Source: Streptomyces sp. DG2A-72
Lineage (GTDB): Bacteria > Actinomycetota > Actinomycetes > Streptomycetales > Streptomycetaceae
Reading direction: 5' to 3'
Assembly: GCF_030499575.1 (NCBI RefSeq)
Contig: NZ_JASTLC010000001.1
Span: 8,828,001 to 8,892,000 of the forward strand
Length of the DNA: 64,000 nucleotides
Numbering within the stretch: the stretch's first letter is position 1; each line of letters opens with the position of its first letter. This document shows positions 18,642-27,140 of the stretch, piece after piece. Below the pieces are notes generated by a model. The model was not told the DNA's origin. It worked only from the letters and a program-made list of their open reading frames with translations, and searched no databases. The position numbers were made by a program, and so were the translations under genes.

Positions 18642-18693
18642 GTGCCTGCCCCGGCCGAGCAGCGCGCGCCGAACCCCCGGTAAGCCGCCCCTG

Positions 18694-20274
18694 TCACGGC
18701 GCGTACCGGGCCTGGACGGCCTTCCGGTCAAGACCCCCCTTGGCGGTGTACGGCAGCGCGGCGACCAGCTCGAGCCGGTCGGGCACCTCGAACGCGGCCA
18801 GCCGGTCACGGCAGTACCGCAGGATCTCCTCGGCCTCGACGCTCTCGCCCTCGCGCACCACCACGGCGGCGCCCACCCGCTGCCCGTACACCGGATCGGG
18901 CACGGCGAACACGGCCGCCTCGGCGACTCCCGGACATCCCGCGAGGATGTCCTCGACGTGCTCGGGCGAGATCTTCTCGCCGCCGCGGTTGATGAGGTTG
19001 TTGATCCGCCCGGTCAGCGACAGATATCCGTCCTCGTCCAGCGCGCCCAGGTCACCCGTGCGCAGCCACCCGTCGACAAAGGTGGACGACGTCCCCTCCC
19101 GGTCGCCGAGATAGCCCCGGGCGACGGTGGGACCGTGCACCCACACCTCGCCCTCGACGTCCACCGGACACGCACGCCCGCTCCGGTCGACGACCCGCAC
19201 CTCGACCCCGGTCGGCCGGCCCACCAACCCGTGCTTCAACAACCCCCGCCCGGTCAGCGGTTCACTGGTCGCCTGGTGCGAGGACTCGGTCATCCCGTAC
19301 GCGGACAGCAGCGGCGCGCCGAACGTGCGCTCCAGTGCCCGCTGGGTCGCCGTGTTGAGTGGCGCGCTGCTGCTGCGGACGAACCTCAGGGTCGGCGCCT
19401 GCGGACCCGGGTACTCCCGCTCCGAACGGTCCAGGAGAATCTCGTGGATGGCGGGGGCCGCGGTGAACCAGGTGGCGGACACGACGCGCATGTCGTCCCA
19501 GAACGTGCCGGCCGAGAACCGCCCCCGCTCGGGCAGCAGGACACAGCCTCCGCTGGCCAGGGACGCCAGCAGCGCCGCGAACAGCCCATGACCGTGGAAG
19601 AACGGCATCACCGCGACCGTCGCGTCATCGGGCCCCAACTCATAGGTGGCGCAGATGGCTTGGACGGACGCGGCCACGTTGGTGTGGGTCAGCGGGACCA
19701 TCTTCGCCCGTTCGCTGGTCCCGGCGGTGAACAGGACAAGGGCGTCCTGCCCCGACAACTCGCCGGACGCACCCCGGACGTGGGGCGCGGCAGGTGCACC
19801 GGGGGCGAGTTCGACCTCCGCCGTGCCGGCCCGGGAGACGTTGACCCGCACAGGCCACGCCGGGACGGGAAGCGGGACTGCTGCCGCAGCCGGTCCCAGC
19901 AGGGCAGCCCGCGCACCCAACGCCTCCAGCCGCGCGGAGAGTTGAGACTCGGGCAGCCCGGGATCCAGCGGAGCGGCCACCAGACCGGCCCGCGCCGCAC
20001 CGAGCAGCGCGACGGCGAACTCGGCGGTGTTGGCACCGACCAGGCCGACCGCGTCACCGCGGCGCAACCCGGTGCCGGCGAGACGGGCGGCCACGTCGTC
20101 GGCCGCGGCACCGAGGGCCCGGTACGACAGGTGCACCCGGTCCCCGGTGACGACCAGGGCCCGGGCGTACGGGCGTTCCCGCACCTGCCGGTCCAGGAGA
20201 TCGACGAGGCCCGTGACCGTCGGAGGCCGGTACCCGTCCGCATCGCGCACGGATGCCGCGGTCGGAACGGCCAT
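18694..20274 (-). CDS. Oxalate--CoA ligase (AMP-forming acyl-CoA synthetase, AAE3-like)
   Basis: This 526-residue ANL-superfamily enzyme is predicted to make oxalyl-CoA from oxalate, ATP and CoA. The C-terminal core resembles plant AAE3 and yeast Pcs60, the known oxalyl-CoA synthetases, especially around SAYGMTESSHQATSEPL, KHGLVGRPTG and GGEKISPEHVEDIL, with the invariant catalytic Lys near the end (TAKGGLDRKAV). The P-loop reads TAGTSERAKMVPLTH instead of the usual TSGTTGxPKG, but the Lys is kept. The ATG at 20274 has GAGGGGGTGAGG upstream. It is divergent from oxc, with two CGATAG palindromes between. Together with oxc and frc it gives a priming route that needs no acyl-CoA donor. Confidence 0.85.
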   Translation of the reverse strand: MAVPTAASVRDADGYRPPTVTGLVDLLDRQVRERPYARALVVTGDRVHLSYRALGAAADDVAARLAGTGLRRGDAVGLVGANTAEFAVALLGAARAGLVAAPLDPGLPESQLSARLEALGARAALLGPAAAAVPLPVPAWPVRVNVSRAGTAEVELAPGAPAAPHVRGASGELSGQDALVLFTAGTSERAKMVPLTHTNVAASVQAICATYELGPDDATVAVMPFFHGHGLFAALLASLASGGCVLLPERGRFSAGTFWDDMRVVSATWFTAAPAIHEILLDRSEREYPGPQAPTLRFVRSSSAPLNTATQRALERTFGAPLLSAYGMTESSHQATSEPLTGRGLLKHGLVGRPTGVEVRVVDRSGRACPVDVEGEVWVHGPTVARGYLGDREGTSSTFVDGWLRTGDLGALDEDGYLSLTGRINNLINRGGEKISPEHVEDILAGCPGVAEAAVFAVPDPVYGQRVGAAVVVREGESVEAEEILRYCRDRLAAFEVPDRLELVAALPYTAKGGLDRKAVQARYAP

Positions 20275-20365
20275 GACCTCACCCCCTCGTGCCATGTCCG
20301 ATGAAACGTCCTCTGCGAGCCTGCGGTGGCCTGCGGTGCGCGTCCAATACGCACTGGCGAACGGT

Positions 20366-20432
20366 CGATAGCAGCCGTCTATCAAGGGAGTTGGCGACGC
20401 CTCCACCAGCAGTCGATAGATGCTGTTTATCG
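20366..20432. promoter_or_regulatory. Two CGATAG...TATC palindromes between ligase and oxc
   Basis: Copies at 20366-20383 (CGATAG, six bases, CTATC) and 20414-20432 (CGATAGATGCTGTTTATCG) are related inverted repeats 48 bases apart. They differ from the ATACTGTAT family elsewhere, so a different regulator, possibly the LysR protein, probably acts at this divergent promoter region. Confidence 0.5.
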
Positions 20433-20529
20433 GCTGGTCGCCGATGGGTCTTGGACGCGGGCGGGCGCGCTGCGGATGGTGAGAGGAGTAGCCGCTCCGG
20501 CAGGACCTGCCCAAGGAGGACCTCGGACC

Positions 20530-22278
20530 ATGACCGCCCCCTCGCCACTGGAGACCGCGGCAGCAGCCGACGTTCCGACCGAGCTCACCGACGGGTATCA
20601 CCTGGTCGTCGACGCGCTCAAGATGAACGACGTCGACACCATCTACGGCGTGGTCGGCATCCCGATCACCGACCTGGCCCGTCTCGCCCAGGCCCAGGGC
20701 ATCCGCTACATAGGCTTCCGTCACGAGAGCAACGCCGGGCACGCGGCGGCCATCGCCGGCTACCTCAACAAGAAGCCGGGCGTGGCCCTGACGGTGTCGG
20801 CACCGGGCTTCCTCAACGGCCTGGTCGCGCTGGCGAACGCGACCACCAACTGCTTCCCCATGGTCCAGATCTCCGGCTCCAGCGAGCGCCACCTCGTCGA
20901 CCTCAAGCAGGGCGACTACGAGGAGATGGACCAGCTCGCCGCCGCGCAGCCCTTCGTGAAGGCCGCCTACCGGGTCAGTCGCGTCGAGGACATCGGCCGC
21001 GGCATCGCCCGCGCCCTGCGCACCGCGATCTCCGGGCGCCCCGGCGGTGTCTACCTCGACATCCCCGCCGCGGTGCTCGGCGCCATCATGCCCAAGGCGG
21101 AGGGCGACAGGACGCTGAGCCGCCTCGTCGACCCCGCCCCGCGCCAGCTGCCCGCGCCGGAGGCCGTGGACCGGGCGATCGAGCTCCTGGCCTCCGCCGA
21201 GCGCCCGCTGGTGGTGCTCGGCAAGGGCGCCGCGTATGCCCAGGCGGACGCCAAGGTACGGGAGTTCATCGAGTCCACCGGCATCCCGTACGTACCGATG
21301 TCGATGGCGAAGGGCCTGCTGCCCGACGACCACCCGCAGTCGGCGGCCACCGCCCGTTCCCTGGCGCTGAAGAAGGCCGACGTGGTGATGCTCGTCGGTG
21401 CCCGCCTCAACTGGCTGCTGGGCCATGGCCAGACGGGGTGGAACCCCGACGCCAAGTTCATCCAGATCGACATCGACCCCAAGGAGATGGACAGCAACCA
21501 GCCCATCTCCGCCCCGCTCGTCGGTGACATCGAATCGGTGCTCGACGCGCTCGCCGAACGCACCAAGCCAGGCCAGATCCAGGCCCCTTCGGCCTGGCGG
21601 GACGAGCTCGGGGAGCGCTCGGCGCAGAACGTCGCCAAGATGGCCAAGCGCCTCGAGGCCGACCCGCACCCCATGCAGTTCATGGGCGCCCTGAAAGCCG
21701 TACGCAACGTCGTGCACCAGCACCCGGAGACGTACATCGTCAACGAGGGCGCCAACGCCCTGGACATCGCGCGCAACGTCATCGACATGCATGTCCCGCG
21801 TCACCGTCTCGACAGCGGCACCTGGGGCGTCATGGGCATCGGCATGGGCTACGCCATCGCCGCCGCCGTCGAGAGCGGCGCTCCGGTCGTGGCCATCGAG
21901 GGCGACAGCGCCTTCGGGTTCAGCGGCATCGAGATCGAGACGATCTGCCGCTACAAGCTCCCCGTGGTCACCGTGATCATGAACAACGGCGGTGTGTACC
22001 GCGGCGACGACACCAACCCGTACGACGACGCCCCGTCGCCCACCACCCTCATGTCGGCGGCCCGCCACGACCTGCTGATCGAGGCGTTCGGCGGCAAGGG
22101 CTACCGCGCCACCACGCCCGCCGAGGTCACCGCCGCCCTCACCGAGGCCCTCGCCTCGGGCGGGCCGGCGCTCATCGACTGCGTGATCGACCCCTCGGCC
22201 GGCACCGAGAGCGGCCACATCTCCCACCTCAACCCCAAGGGAATCACCGTCGGCAACATCACGCCGGCGAAGAAGTGA
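20530..22278 (+). CDS. oxc: Oxalyl-CoA decarboxylase
   Basis: This 582-residue thiamine-diphosphate enzyme converts oxalyl-CoA to formyl-CoA and CO2. The TPP motif [11 protein letters not shown]...MNNGG is present near residue 460-490, and the N-terminal TPP glutamate lies in [11 protein letters not shown]. The length and sequence resemble Oxalobacter and E. coli YfdU. AAGGAGGACC precedes the ATG at 20530. It is followed after 59 bases by frc in the same direction, so the two central steps share a transcript that ends in a strong hairpin at 23605. Confidence 0.96.
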   Translation: MTAPSPLETAAAADVPTELTDGYHLVVDALKMNDVDTIYGVVGIPITDLARLAQAQGIRYIGFRHESNAGHAAAIAGYLNKKPGVALTVSAPGFLNGLVALANATTNCFPMVQISGSSERHLVDLKQGDYEEMDQLAAAQPFVKAAYRVSRVEDIGRGIARALRTAISGRPGGVYLDIPAAVLGAIMPKAEGDRTLSRLVDPAPRQLPAPEAVDRAIELLASAERPLVVLGKGAAYAQADAKVREFIESTGIPYVPMSMAKGLLPDDHPQSAATARSLALKKADVVMLVGARLNWLLGHGQTGWNPDAKFIQIDIDPKEMDSNQPISAPLVGDIESVLDALAERTKPGQIQAPSAWRDELGERSAQNVAKMAKRLEADPHPMQFMGALKAVRNVVHQHPETYIVNEGANALDIARNVIDMHVPRHRLDSGTWGVMGIGMGYAIAAAVESGAPVVAIEGDSAFGFSGIEIETICRYKLPVVTVIMNNGGVYRGDDTNPYDDAPSPTTLMSAARHDLLIEAFGGKGYRATTPAEVTAALTEALASGGPALIDCVIDPSAGTESGHISHLNPKGITVGNITPAKK

Positions 22279-22337
22279 CGACCCCTGTTCCTCGAACTCC
22301 CGCTCCGTACACGTACGTTCACGAAAAGGAAGCTGAC

Positions 22338-23594
22338 ATGAGTGAAAAGCCGCTCGCCGGAATCAAGGTGATCGACTTCACCGGGGTCCAGGCCGGTCCC
22401 GCCTGCACGCAGATGCTCGCCTGGTTCGGCGCCGACGTCCTGAAGGTGGAGCGCCCCAACGGCGGCGACGTCACCCGCAAGCAGCTGCGGGACATCGAGG
22501 ACCTCGACGCGCTGTACTTCACGATGCTCAACAGCAACAAGCGCTCCCTCGCCATCAACACCAAGACCGCCGAGGGCAAGGAGGTCCTGGAGAAGCTCAT
22601 CACGGAGGCCGACGTCCTGGTGGAGAACTTCGCCCCGGGCGCCCTGGACCGCATGGGCTTCTCCTGGGAGCGCATCCAGGAGCTCAACCCGCGCCTGATC
22701 TTCGGCTCGGTCAAGGGCTTCAACGACCAGTCGTCCTGGAACGACCTCAAGGTCTACGAGAACGTCGCCCAGTGCGCGGGCGGCGCCGCCTCCACCACCG
22801 GCTTCTGGGACGGCCCGCCGACCATCTCCGGCGCGGCCATCGGTGACACCAACACCGGTATGCACCTGGCGATCGGCATCCTCACCGCGATCATCGACCG
22901 CAACAAGACCGGCAAGGGCCAGAAGGTGTCCGTCTCCATGCAGGACGCCGTGCTCAACCTCTGCCGTGTCAAGCTGCGCGACCAGCAGCGCCTGGAGCGG
23001 GTCGGCCACCTGGAGGAGTACCCGCAGTACCCGAACGGCGAGTTCACCGACGTGGTACCGCGCGGCGGCAACGCCGGCGGCGGCGGCCAGCCCGGCTGGG
23101 TGCTCAAGTGCAAGGGCTGGGAGAACGACCCGAACGCGTACATCTACTTCACCCTCCAGGAGCAGAACTGGAAGCGCACCGCCGAGGCGATCGGCCACCC
23201 CGAGTGGGCCGAGGACCCGGAGTACGCCACCGCGCGCGCCCGGCAGTCGCACATCTTCGAGATCTTCGCGGAGATCGAGAAGTGGCTCGCGGACAAGACC
23301 AAGTACGAGGCGGTGAACATCCTGCGTGAGTGGGAGGTGCCCTGCGCCCCGGTGATGAGCATGAAGGAGATCGCCTACGACGAGGACCTGCGCAAGAGCG
23401 GCACCGTCGTCGAGGTCGAGCAGAAGGGCCGGGGCACGTACCTGACCGTCGGCAGCCCGGTGAAGTTCTCCTCCTTCAAGCCGGAGGTCGCCGGAGCCCC
23501 GCTGCTTGGCGAGCACAGTTCCGAGGTCCTGGTCGAACTGGGCTACGACGAGGAGACCATCGGTCGGCTGAAGGAGAGCGGCGTCATCGTCTGA
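22338..23594 (+). CDS. frc: Formyl-CoA:oxalate CoA-transferase (canonical)
   Basis: This 418-residue enzyme transfers CoA from formyl-CoA to oxalate, releasing formate and regenerating oxalyl-CoA. It tracks the E. coli Frc (YfdW) sequence closely from [13 protein letters not shown] through [13 protein letters not shown] to the C-terminus. Asp170 (AAIGDTNTG) is the catalytic aspartate and [11 protein letters not shown] carries the mobile glycine loop. AAGGAAG precedes the ATG. It is operonic with oxc. It is much nearer to known Frc than the duplicated copies at 1575 and 6878, so it is the best candidate for the main formyl-CoA transferase. Confidence 0.96.
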   Translation: MSEKPLAGIKVIDFTGVQAGPACTQMLAWFGADVLKVERPNGGDVTRKQLRDIEDLDALYFTMLNSNKRSLAINTKTAEGKEVLEKLITEADVLVENFAPGALDRMGFSWERIQELNPRLIFGSVKGFNDQSSWNDLKVYENVAQCAGGAASTTGFWDGPPTISGAAIGDTNTGMHLAIGILTAIIDRNKTGKGQKVSVSMQDAVLNLCRVKLRDQQRLERVGHLEEYPQYPNGEFTDVVPRGGNAGGGGQPGWVLKCKGWENDPNAYIYFTLQEQNWKRTAEAIGHPEWAEDPEYATARARQSHIFEIFAEIEKWLADKTKYEAVNILREWEVPCAPVMSMKEIAYDEDLRKSGTVVEVEQKGRGTYLTVGSPVKFSSFKPEVAGAPLLGEHSSEVLVELGYDEETIGRLKESGVIV

Positions 23595-23604
23595 CGCGCC
23601 GGCA

Positions 23605-23648
23605 ACACGGAAGCGGTCGTGGCCTTCGGGCCACGACCGCTTCCGTGT
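23605..23648. terminator. Strong hairpin terminator after frc
   Basis: A perfect 20-base stem (23605-23624 with 23629-23648) closes on a TTCG tetraloop, 11 bases after the frc stop. The gene on the opposite strand ends 24 bases beyond, so it can serve both directions. Confidence 0.92.
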
Positions 23649-23671
23649 GTCCGGGGACTGTCCGGCGGGTC

Positions 23672-24097
23672 TCAGACCGTCGCCTCGGCCCGCCGCCGCA
23701 TCAGCTCCCGCTCCCGCTCGCGCCGCGCGGTGACGTCCCGGATGACCGCCCCGACATACGTGCTGCCGTCGGGGGACGGCAGCAGCACCACGCTGAACTC
23801 GATGGACAGCTTGCGGCCGTCCGCCGCCAGCGCGGGAACGTTCAGCAGGTCCGCCTCGCCGTACTTGGTGGACCCCCGGTCCATGGCCTCCTGGAAACCG
23901 TCCCAGTGCCGCTTCCTGTGCCTCTCGGGGATGATGACGTCCAGACTGCGACCGTCCACGTCGCCCGCCGGGAACCCGAAGATGCGCTCCGCACCCTGGT
24001 TCCAATAGCGGATCAGTCCTTCGCTGTCGATGATCACTATGCCGTCGGGCGCCTGGGCGGCCATTCCCAGCACCACCTCGGGATTCAGATCTTCCAT
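23672..24097 (-). CDS. Small single-PAS-domain sensor protein
   Basis: This 141-residue protein consists of one PAS domain (APDGIVIIDSEGLIRYWNQGAERIFGF, then VIIPERHRKRHWDGF and FSVVLLP...GAVIRDVTARRERERELMRR) with a short charged helix at the C-terminus and no kinase, cyclase or DNA-binding output. GGAGG precedes the ATG at 24097. Three GTATAC-type motifs sit upstream, so it is likely co-regulated with the oxalate genes. It could sense redox, light or a ligand and act by protein contact. FAD, heme or ligand binding cannot be told from sequence. Confidence 0.8.
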   Translation of the reverse strand: MEDLNPEVVLGMAAQAPDGIVIIDSEGLIRYWNQGAERIFGFPAGDVDGRSLDVIIPERHRKRHWDGFQEAMDRGSTKYGEADLLNVPALAADGRKLSIEFSVVLLPSPDGSTYVGAVIRDVTARRERERELMRRRAEATV

Positions 24098-24130
24098 GTC
24101 GCCTCCGAGTCGGGGCCATTGGATGCTGAA

Positions 24131-24176
24131 CGTATACGGAGCGACAGTATACAGAGCGATGGTGGACTGTATACAG
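24131..24176. promoter_or_regulatory. Triple GTATAC operator array upstream of the PAS gene
   Basis: CGTATACGG (24131), ACAGTATACAG (24144) and the perfect palindrome CTGTATACAG (24167-24176) lie within 46 bases, 34 to 79 bases before the PAS start at 24097. The density suggests cooperative binding by a GntR/FCD protein. The rest of the gap to the PanE-like gene (24180-24410) shows no feature that I recognise. Confidence 0.6.
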
Positions 24177-24410
24177 GATCCAGGAAGCCGTTCTCCGTGC
24201 GGATTCATGTGCACTCAGGCACGACTTCCGACACGGCTTCCGACGCGATTTCCGATATGGCTTCCGGCACGACTGAGGCGGGGCCTCCGCGGCGCAGGGG
24301 GCGCTCCCCGCCGCTGGAGACCCCGCCGTCGTGTCGCGGGGAACCCGGTCAGCCCTGGGTGGCCGCGGCCCATAGGGCTATGCGGTCCTGTCCCGCGTAC
24401 ACGTTCATCA

Positions 24411-25382
24411 TCATGCGGCGGTCCGGAGTGCGAGGAGGTCGCTGATGGCGTGGACGGTGCGGAGGGTGGGGACGTCGACGCCGGTGATGTCGGCGAGTTC
24501 GACGACGGCGGAGAGGAGGACGTCGAGTTCGAGGGGTTTGCCGCGCTCGAGGTCTTGGAGGGTGGAGGTGCGGTGGTCGCCGACGCGTTCGGCGCCGGCG
24601 AGGCGGCGCTCGATCGAGATGCCGATCTGGCAGCCCAATGCTTCGGCGACGGTGAGGGTTTCGCCCATCATGGTTTCGATGACTTTGCGGGTGCCGCCGT
24701 GGTGGCACATCTGGCGCATGGTGGCGCGGGCGAGGGCGCTGATGGGGTTGAAGCTGATGTTGCCCAGGAGTTTGAGCCAGATGTCGTTGCGCAGGTCCGG
24801 CTCGACCGGGCATTTCAGGCCGCCGGCCTGCATGGCCTGGCTGAAGGCCTGACAGCGTGGCGAGATCGACCGGTCGGGTTCGCCGATGGAGAACCGGGTG
24901 CCTTCCAGGTGCCGCACCACACCCGGACCGTCCAACTCCGTCGCGGCGTACACCACGCACCCGATGGCGCGCTGCGGGGCGAGTACCGCGCTGACCGCGC
25001 CGGCGGGGTCGACACTCTCGACACGGTGGCCGTCGTGTGGTCCGCCGTGCTGGTGGAAGTACCACCAGGGGATGCCGTTCTGCGCGGCGATCACTGCCGT
25101 GGTGTCGTGGAGCAGGGGTTCGATGAGCGGCCCGCACGCCGCGTACGAGTTGGCTTTGAGTCCGAGGAAGACGTAGTCGACAGGGCCGATGTCGGCCGGG
25201 TTGTCGGTGGCGTGGGCGTGGGCGGTGAAGTCGCCGCGGGGGCTGATCACTTGCACGCCGTGGCGCCTCATGGCCGCCAAATGCGGTCCACGGGCGATGA
25301 GGTGGACGTCGGCGCCTGCGCGGTGCAGGGCGGCGCCGACGTAGGCGCCGATGGCTCCGGCGCCGAGGACTGCGACTTTCAC
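24411..25382 (-). CDS. PanE-like reductase, candidate oxalyl-CoA reductase
   Basis: This 323-residue member of the 2-dehydropantoate 2-reductase family has an N-terminal Rossmann motif (VAVLGAGAIGAYVG) and C-terminal all-helical half; the catalytic Lys lies near NDIWLKLLGNISFNPISAL. The start is GTG at 25382. Genuine PanE works in coenzyme A synthesis, but here the gene is in an oxalate island. In Methylobacterium extorquens a PanE paralogue (panE2) was shown to be an oxalyl-CoA reductase that feeds glyoxylate for assimilation. I infer the same role as the best hypothesis; ketopantoate reduction, or another 2-keto substrate, remains possible. It is divergent from the third GntR gene. Confidence 0.85.
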   Translation of the reverse strand: MKVAVLGAGAIGAYVGAALHRAGADVHLIARGPHLAAMRRHGVQVISPRGDFTAHAHATDNPADIGPVDYVFLGLKANSYAACGPLIEPLLHDTTAVIAAQNGIPWWYFHQHGGPHDGHRVESVDPAGAVSAVLAPQRAIGCVVYAATELDGPGVVRHLEGTRFSIGEPDRSISPRCQAFSQAMQAGGLKCPVEPDLRNDIWLKLLGNISFNPISALARATMRQMCHHGGTRKVIETMMGETLTVAEALGCQIGISIERRLAGAERVGDHRTSTLQDLERGKPLELDVLLSAVVELADITGVDVPTLRTVHAISDLLALRTAA

Positions 25383-25668
25383 TGTGTGGCGCTCCGTTCG
25401 GTCGAGGGTGTACCGCGGAACTGTTGAAACTCGGTCGAACTCTGTCGACGAAATATTGTCTACAGGATGGAAGTGGTGGCAGCAAGGGTTTGGGGACCGC
25501 ACCCGGACGGCCACTCGTGCCGCGTGCGGCGCCTGGAGCGTTCGCCCTTCGCGCTTGTGAGCTGCTCGTACGTGCCTCCCCGCGCCCCACCGCGACGAGC
25601 CCGACTCCCCTGTGTCCAGGGGATGTGCGCCGTAGACTGTAGGCGAAAGCCAATTCATACTTGGCTCT

Positions 25669-25677
25669 CGTATACAG
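25669..25677. promoter_or_regulatory. GTATACAG site upstream of the third GntR gene
   Basis: CGTATACAG lies 28 bases before the start at 25705, overlapping the likely promoter or leader, in keeping with autoregulation. Confidence 0.45.
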
Positions 25678-25704
25678 CGACGTCGCTGGCGAGGAGGGGG
25701 CGCG

Positions 25705-26382
25705 ATGTTGTCCACGACAGGACTGCCGCAGGGTGCGGTGCCCAGGCTCGAACGCCCCGGCCCGCTGCGCGACCGTGTCTTCGAGGCGCTGCTCGAACTC
25801 ATCATCACGCGCGCCCTGCAGCCCGGGCAGCACATGGTCGAGAGCGAACTCGCCGGCCACCTCGGCGTCTCGCGGCAGCCGGTGCGCGAGGCGCTGCAGC
25901 GGCTGAACACCGAGGGGTGGGTCGATCTGCGGCCCGCGCAGGGGGCGTTCGTGCACGAGCCCACCGAGGAGGAGGCCGACCAACTCCTCACCGTGCGCAC
26001 GTTGTTGGAGGCCGAGGCCGCCCGGCTCGCCGCGGCCAACGCGGGTGCCGCCGCCGTCACCGTGCTCGAGGAGATGTGCGCGGAGGGCGAGTGCGCGGTG
26101 GCCGCCGACGACGTGGACGCCGCGGTCGCGATGAACGCCCGGCTCCACGCGAAGATCATGGAACTCGCGGGCAACGCGGTTCTCGCGGAGCTGGCCGCGC
26201 AGGTCGACCGCCGGGTCCGCTGGTACTACACACCGGTCGCCCGGCAGCGGGGCACCCAGTCCTGGATCGAGCACCGTGAGCTGATCGCGGCCATCGCGGC
26301 CCGCGACGAGCAGCGCGCCACGGCGGTCATGCGGACCCACACGGAGCACACGCGGAAGATGTACCACGAGCGGGAGAAGTAG
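25705..26382 (+). CDS. GntR-family transcriptional regulator, FCD subfamily (third copy)
   Basis: This intact 225-residue FCD regulator has the winged helix (LRDRVFEALLELIITRALQPGQ, LGVSRQPVREALQRLNTEGW) and effector domain (AMNARLHAKIMELAGNAVLAEL, RWYYTPVARQRG, HTEHTRKMYHE). GAGGAGGGGG gives a strong ribosome site for the ATG at 25705. It resembles the regulators at 8728 and 10468 closely enough to be a paralogue set, and the shared RWYY-P-A-x-RG block suggests a similar ligand. It marks the right end of the island. Confidence 0.9.
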   Translation: MLSTTGLPQGAVPRLERPGPLRDRVFEALLELIITRALQPGQHMVESELAGHLGVSRQPVREALQRLNTEGWVDLRPAQGAFVHEPTEEEADQLLTVRTLLEAEAARLAAANAGAAAVTVLEEMCAEGECAVAADDVDAAVAMNARLHAKIMELAGNAVLAELAAQVDRRVRWYYTPVARQRGTQSWIEHRELIAAIAARDEQRATAVMRTHTEHTRKMYHEREK

Positions 26383-26609
26383 GGGCCCGGCTACCGTGTC
26401 GGCTCGGCCCTCTCCCGCCCCGCAGTCGCGTTGCGACCGGGCCGTGTGTAACCGACTGGTTGCTCGCGGTGAGACCTAGGGATGACTCCTGCCGCCTGGC
26501 CGGGACCGCTGTCCGGGGCACGAATATGCAGGTGAAAGGCACCCCGAAATCTTGGTATTGTTGTCCGTGCCGCCGCGGGGAACAGCCCCCGTAAGGCGAC
26601 AGACACCTG

Positions 26610-26694
26610 GTCCGGGTGGCGGAATGGCAGACGCGCTAGCTTGAGGTGCTAGTGCCCTTTATCGGGCGTGGGGGTTCAAGTCCCCCCTCGGACA
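26610..26694 (+). tRNA. tRNA-Leu (anticodon GAG)
   Basis: The 85-base tRNA folds with a seven-pair acceptor (one G-U), a CTAGC/GCTAG anticodon stem with loop TTGAGGT (anticodon GAG), a long variable arm (GTGCCCTTTATCGGGCG) and a GGGGG-TTCAAGT-CCCCC T arm. The discriminator is A and CCA is not encoded. It reads CUC and CUU codons. The antisense strand overlaps a recombinase tail. Confidence 0.95.
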
Positions 26695-26826
26695 CAGACC
26701 GTATCCCCAACTTGTGCGGGTCGAGGCGAGCCTCGGCCCGCACGAGCTGTTTTCCGGGGCCGTAGGTGAGCCGGAGGCCGAGGTTCTGGTAGACGTCGGC
26801 CTTGTCCTGTGGTTCGGCGCAGGACC
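26636..26826 (-). pseudogene. C-terminal remnant of a serine recombinase/integrase
   Basis: In this frame the chain reads DKADVYQNLGLRLTYGPG and then RAEARLDP, the tail found at the end of many actinobacterial large serine recombinases, and it continues in frame through the tRNA-Leu to a stop at 26636. Catalytic and zinc-ribbon domains are absent, so only the end of the gene survives. Its position against a tRNA gene is typical for an integrated element that has been mostly lost. Confidence 0.5.
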
Positions 26827-26872
26827 CAGAAGGGCTGGTGCCGCCACAACACTCCCTCTGGGGCACAGCCCC

Positions 26873-26972
26873 GCAGTACGCGTGCTTCGTGGGCGCGGGC
26901 GTGACGACGCTCGTCACGCTGGGCGCTCTGGCCGGAGTCCCCGCGGCCCGCCGCCGGCCGCAGAGCGAGTGA
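26873..26972 (+). pseudogene. Possible C-terminal membrane-protein fragment
   Basis: An open frame without a start reads a hydrophobic segment (FVGAGVTTLVTLGALAGVPAA) followed by a basic tail and a stop at 26972. It looks like the last membrane helix of a transporter. Evidence is composition only. Confidence 0.3.
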
Positions 26973-27140
26973 CGATGAGTCGTGGTCTTTCGCCCCGTCG
27001 GCGGTCTGGCGGAGGACGAGGCTGCGAATGGCTCGAACTGCTCACCATTGCTTCGTCCGGCCGGCGATTGCCTGGTGTCTCTCGGGGAAAGCAGGCTTTC
27101 GAGGGCAGGAAGTTCCTGTGCCGGGGGGTTGGGGTCGCCG

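Noticed and set aside
26610..27140. A direct repeat of the tRNA-Leu end as an attachment-site pair
   Set aside because: I looked for a second copy of the T-arm/acceptor sequence in the window and saw none.
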